Positions 61,605 to 64,000 of a DNA stretch of 64,000 nt are shown here, piece by piece. The position numbers were made by a program, and so were the translations under genes. Under the pieces are notes generated by a model. The model was not told the DNA's origin and ran no database searches. It saw only the letters and a program-made list of their open reading frames with translations. The stretch covers positions 2,046,001 to 2,110,000 of the forward strand of contig OZ242304.1 in NCBI GenBank assembly GCA_965207915.1, given 5' to 3'. The DNA is from VXNJ01 sp009840625. GTDB taxonomy: Bacteria; Chloroflexota; UBA11872; VXNJ01. Each line of letters starts with the position of its first letter. Position 1 is the stretch's first letter.

Positions 61605-62741
61605 TTGAGCTCATCGGATCTGGTCTTCGACCTTCCGGAACGCCTTCCGACACCGGTACCCGATCTGAAATTCAGCGACCCGGCCCTGGCGCCGATCTGG
61701 GAGAGAGTCGTCGCCGGCGAGCGATTACCCAAGGCGGACGGTCTGGCGCTGCTTGAGACCTCCGACATCCTGGGGCTGGGACGAATGGCCGATTTCGCCA
61801 AGCGGCGAGTCTCGGGAGACAAGGTCTACTTTGTCCTGAACGTGCAGGTGAACCCGACCAACATCTGCGTGCTTTCGTGCAAATTCTGCGACTTCGCCGC
61901 CAAGCCCGGCGACGACCACGCCTACGAGATGTCCTACGAGGAAATCCTGGAAACCATCCACCCCGAGATGGAGGAAATGCACCTGGTCGGCGGGCATCAC
62001 CACACGCTGCCGTTCGAGTGGTACGAGGAGCTCCTGCGCACGGTCCGCCGCGAGCGCCCCAACGTGCAGATCAAGGCGTTCACGGCGGCCGAGATCGATT
62101 ACTTCTGCAAGCGTTTCAAGCTCAGCGAGGACGAGGTATTCGACCGATTGATCGATGCCGGATTACAGTCGATGCCCGGCGGCGGAGCGGAAGTGTTCTC
62201 CGACCGCGTACGCAAACTCCTGTTCCGCGGCAAGATCGGCCGTCACCGCTGGATGGACATCCACCACATGGCCCACCGCCGCGGCCTGCGCTCGAATGCG
62301 ACGCTGCTATACGGGCACATAGAAACGCTGGAGGAACGGATCGACCATCTGGTCTTCCTGCGCGAGGGACAGGACGTGACCGGTGGATTCCTGGCTTTCA
62401 TTCCGCTCGAATACCAGCTGGGGACCACCCGCCTGGTTGACCGCGGCGCCACCGCAATCGATGACCTGAAGATGCTGGCGGTGTCGCGCCTGATGCTGGA
62501 CAACGTCCCGCACATCAAGTCCTATTGGATCATGACCGGAGCCGAAACCGCCGCGATCGGCCTCAATTTCGGCGCCGACGACCTCGACGGCACGATCGGC
62601 AAGGAGCGCATAGCCCACGCCGCCCTGGCGGAGAGTCCCCTGGGACTCGAACGGGAAGCGATGGCCCAGATGGTGCGCGACGCCGGCAAGATTCCGGTGG
62701 CGCGCAACGCCCTCTACCGCGAGGTGGAAGTCTTTGCCTGA
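61605..62741 (+). CDS. mqnE: Aminofutalosine synthase (radical SAM)
   Basis: Second step of the futalosine menaquinone pathway: joins the chorismate-derived 3-carboxyvinyl-benzoate to SAM-derived adenosine. TTG 61605 is chosen because GGAGG lies 8 bp upstream and the upstream open frame is not conserved in type; 378 residues. The radical SAM cluster is CVLSCKFC (C88, C92, C95), preceded by NVQVNPTN; LVGGHHHTLPFEWY and MPGGGAEVFSDRVR are family hallmarks separating MqnE from MqnC. mqnA and mqnC follow in overlapping order. The 265 bp between this gene and the tRNA show nothing else. Confidence 0.95.
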   Translation: MSSSDLVFDLPERLPTPVPDLKFSDPALAPIWERVVAGERLPKADGLALLETSDILGLGRMADFAKRRVSGDKVYFVLNVQVNPTNICVLSCKFCDFAAKPGDDHAYEMSYEEILETIHPEMEEMHLVGGHHHTLPFEWYEELLRTVRRERPNVQIKAFTAAEIDYFCKRFKLSEDEVFDRLIDAGLQSMPGGGAEVFSDRVRKLLFRGKIGRHRWMDIHHMAHRRGLRSNATLLYGHIETLEERIDHLVFLREGQDVTGGFLAFIPLEYQLGTTRLVDRGATAIDDLKMLAVSRLMLDNVPHIKSYWIMTGAETAAIGLNFGADDLDGTIGKERIAHAALAESPLGLEREAMAQMVRDAGKIPVARNALYREVEVFA

Positions 62742-63516
62742 GAGCTCCGAGCTGCAACGGCTGCGGCTGGGCCGGATCGCATATCTGAACACCGAACCGT
62801 TTTTTGCCAGCGACACCATCCGCTCGACCGCGGTCTCGCTGCCGCCGCGCCAGATGTACGACCTGGCAGCCGCCGGCACGATCGACGCCGCCCCGCTTCC
62901 CTCGGTGGCCCTGGCCGACCATCCCGACCTGTTTGCCCAGGTCGGCAACTTCACGATCGCGGCCGCCGGTCCGGTCAGTTCGGTGCTGCTCCGCTCGCGG
63001 ATTCCGCCTTCAGAATTCAGTCCCGGTACCCGCATCGGCGTAACTTCGGAGACCGCGACCTCGCTGCGGCTGCTGAAGGTTCTCCTGTACGAGTACTGGG
63101 GCTTGGGCCAAGGCCTGCTATTCGACCCCTTGGGTCCCGAAAACGACGCCCAGCTGGTGATCGGCGACCAGGCCCTCAGCGAGCAGGCGGCCGAATTCCC
63201 ACACTTGATCGACCTGGGAGCGGCCTGGTACGAGTTCTCCGGGTCGCCATTCGTGTACGCGCTGTGGCTGGCCGGCCCCCGCGCATCCGAATCGGCCCTG
63301 GAGGAGCTGGCCGACTATTTTTCGGTCAACCTGGCCCGCAACGGCGCCGATGTCTCGGAGATCGCGGACCGCCGCCCGGGGCTGGGCATGACGGAGGAGC
63401 AGATCGAATCCTACCTGGCCAAATTCAGCTACCGTCTCGGCGAACGCGAGCGGGTCGGCCTGGAGCAGTTCTTCGAATTGGACGCCCGCGTGCGAACCCG
63501 GAGCGTCTCCCGATGA
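62734..63516 (+). CDS. mqnA: Chorismate dehydratase
   Basis: First step of the futalosine pathway, removing water from chorismate to give 3-[(1-carboxyvinyl)oxy]benzoate. The 260-residue protein (TTG 62734, overlapping the mqnE stop) has the periplasmic-binding-protein-like fold and MqnA segments: RLGRIAYLNTEPFF, DAAPLPSVALADHPDLF, GVTSETATSLRLLKVLL, VIGDQAL and YEFSGSPFVYALWL. It ends in an ATGA overlap with mqnC. Confidence 0.93.
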   Translation: MPESSELQRLRLGRIAYLNTEPFFASDTIRSTAVSLPPRQMYDLAAAGTIDAAPLPSVALADHPDLFAQVGNFTIAAAGPVSSVLLRSRIPPSEFSPGTRIGVTSETATSLRLLKVLLYEYWGLGQGLLFDPLGPENDAQLVIGDQALSEQAAEFPHLIDLGAAWYEFSGSPFVYALWLAGPRASESALEELADYFSVNLARNGADVSEIADRRPGLGMTEEQIESYLAKFSYRLGERERVGLEQFFELDARVRTRSVSR

Positions 63517-64000
63517 TCGATGCCATCCGCGCCAAACTCGTCGCCAACGAACGGCTGGACAGCGCCGACGGTCTCTATCTTTTGGAGCGCGCCGACCTGC
63601 TGGAGCTGGGCCAGCTGGCCGCAGAGGCCCGCTTTGCGCGGCACCCCGATCCGGTGGTCACATACGTAGTCGACACGAACCTCAACTACACCAACATCTG
63701 CGACGCCTACTGCTCGTTCTGCGCGTTTTATCGGCCTCCGGGGTCCGGCGCCGAGCAGGGCGCTTACACCTACACCGCCGACGAGATCGTCGAGCAGGTC
63801 GGGCGGGCCGCCGAAATGGGATGCACGACCGTGCTCATGCAGGGCGGCCTTCACCCGAACCTGCCGCTGACCTATTACACCGACTTGGTACGCGCCGTCC
63901 TCGCCGCCCATCCACAGGTGACGCCCCATTTCTGGTCGGCCCCGGAGATTTTCAAAATGGCCCAGGTCAGCGGAGAGTCCTACTCCGCGATTTTCGAGGC
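63513..64000 (+). CDS. mqnC: Cyclic dehypoxanthinyl futalosine synthase (radical SAM, 3' end outside window)
   Basis: Fourth step of the futalosine pathway, closing the second ring to give the spiro intermediate. Only the first 162 codons are in the window. ATG 63513 overlaps the mqnA stop. The radical SAM cluster is CDAYCSFC (C63, C67, C70), preceded by DTNLNYTNI and followed by AFYRPPGSGAEQGAYTY, TTVLMQGGLHPNLPL and HFWSAPEI, which match MqnC. The MqnB hydrolase is not seen; it may lie beyond the window. Confidence 0.93.
   Translation, partial: MIDAIRAKLVANERLDSADGLYLLERADLLELGQLAAEARFARHPDPVVTYVVDTNLNYTNICDAYCSFCAFYRPPGSGAEQGAYTYTADEIVEQVGRAAEMGCTTVLMQGGLHPNLPLTYYTDLVRAVLAAHPQVTPHFWSAPEIFKMAQVSGESYSAIFE

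Noticed and set aside
1..64000. CRISPR arrays, insertion sequences, prophage genes, rRNA
   Set aside because: No regularly spaced repeats, transposase, integrase, terminal inverted repeats, phage genes or rRNA sequence were seen.

Overview
The window is a compact, GC-rich bacterial chromosome segment (about 54 protein-coding genes, one tRNA, many GTG/TTG starts, many ATGA-type overlaps). No single marker fixes the taxon. Several features together suggest an uncultured, probably monoderm Chloroflexota-like lineage: MurT/GatD and a FemX-like enzyme (amidated, cross-bridged peptidoglycan), futalosine-route menaquinone synthesis, a split cytochrome b with a low-potential Qo motif, and large families of sulfatase-like, PhyH, SDR and Gfo/Idh/MocA enzymes. 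This placement is inference; a deep actinobacterial-like lineage is the main alternative.

Layout. 1-3470: a copper-type P1B ATPase cut by the window edge, a MazF-type toxin-antitoxin pair whose toxin is frameshifted, and an ErpA/IscA-like Fe-S protein. 3522-10061 (minus): tightly packed metG-tatD-hepT-menG-femX-murE, mixing menaquinone and cell-wall genes. 10202-14140 (plus): oligoendopeptidase F, murT and gatD. 14234-18732 (plus): an electron-transfer operon with a GltD/NfnB-like flavoprotein fused to a two-cluster ferredoxin, cytochrome b6, subunit IV, Rieske protein and a monoheme cytochrome c. 18718-21176 (minus): lysA and an NHL-repeat lipoprotein, separated by a strong terminator hairpin. 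21561-25062 (plus): a sugar-type ABC importer without its ATPase. 25155-43284: an accessory catabolic region with six sulfatase-superfamily enzymes, a GH51-like glycosidase, a Gfo/Idh/MocA dehydrogenase, a TPP enzyme, an MDR oxidoreductase, an SDR and a VKOR/DsbA disulfide-forming pair.

43426-43963 is a small heat-shock gene with a recognisable HAIR-like operator over its promoter. 44026-50910 is a second catabolic block (Gfo/Idh/MocA, IolE-like isomerase, SDR, HpcH/HpaI aldolase-like protein, two tandem PhyH dioxygenases, a DAO-type flavoprotein). 50979-61255 holds a rhodanese, hyuA/hyuB, a GPP34 (GOLPH3-like) protein, a class-IV aminotransferase, acetoacetyl-CoA synthetase and thiolase. 61264-64000 holds tRNA-Thr(TGT) and mqnE-mqnA-mqnC, the last cut by the window edge.

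How the parts fit. Menaquinone made by the mqn genes, hepT and menG would feed the b6/IV/Rieske/cytochrome c module, possibly reached by the fused flavoprotein. The importer, sulfatase-like hydrolases, glycosidase and dehydrogenases look like a system for taking up and dismantling decorated sugars or polyols inside the cell, because none of the six sulfatase-like proteins has a visible signal peptide. Three of the six carry threonine where the formylglycine-forming cysteine should be. This is the strongest candidate for unusual enzymology here, followed by the flavoprotein-ferredoxin fusion in the bc-type operon.
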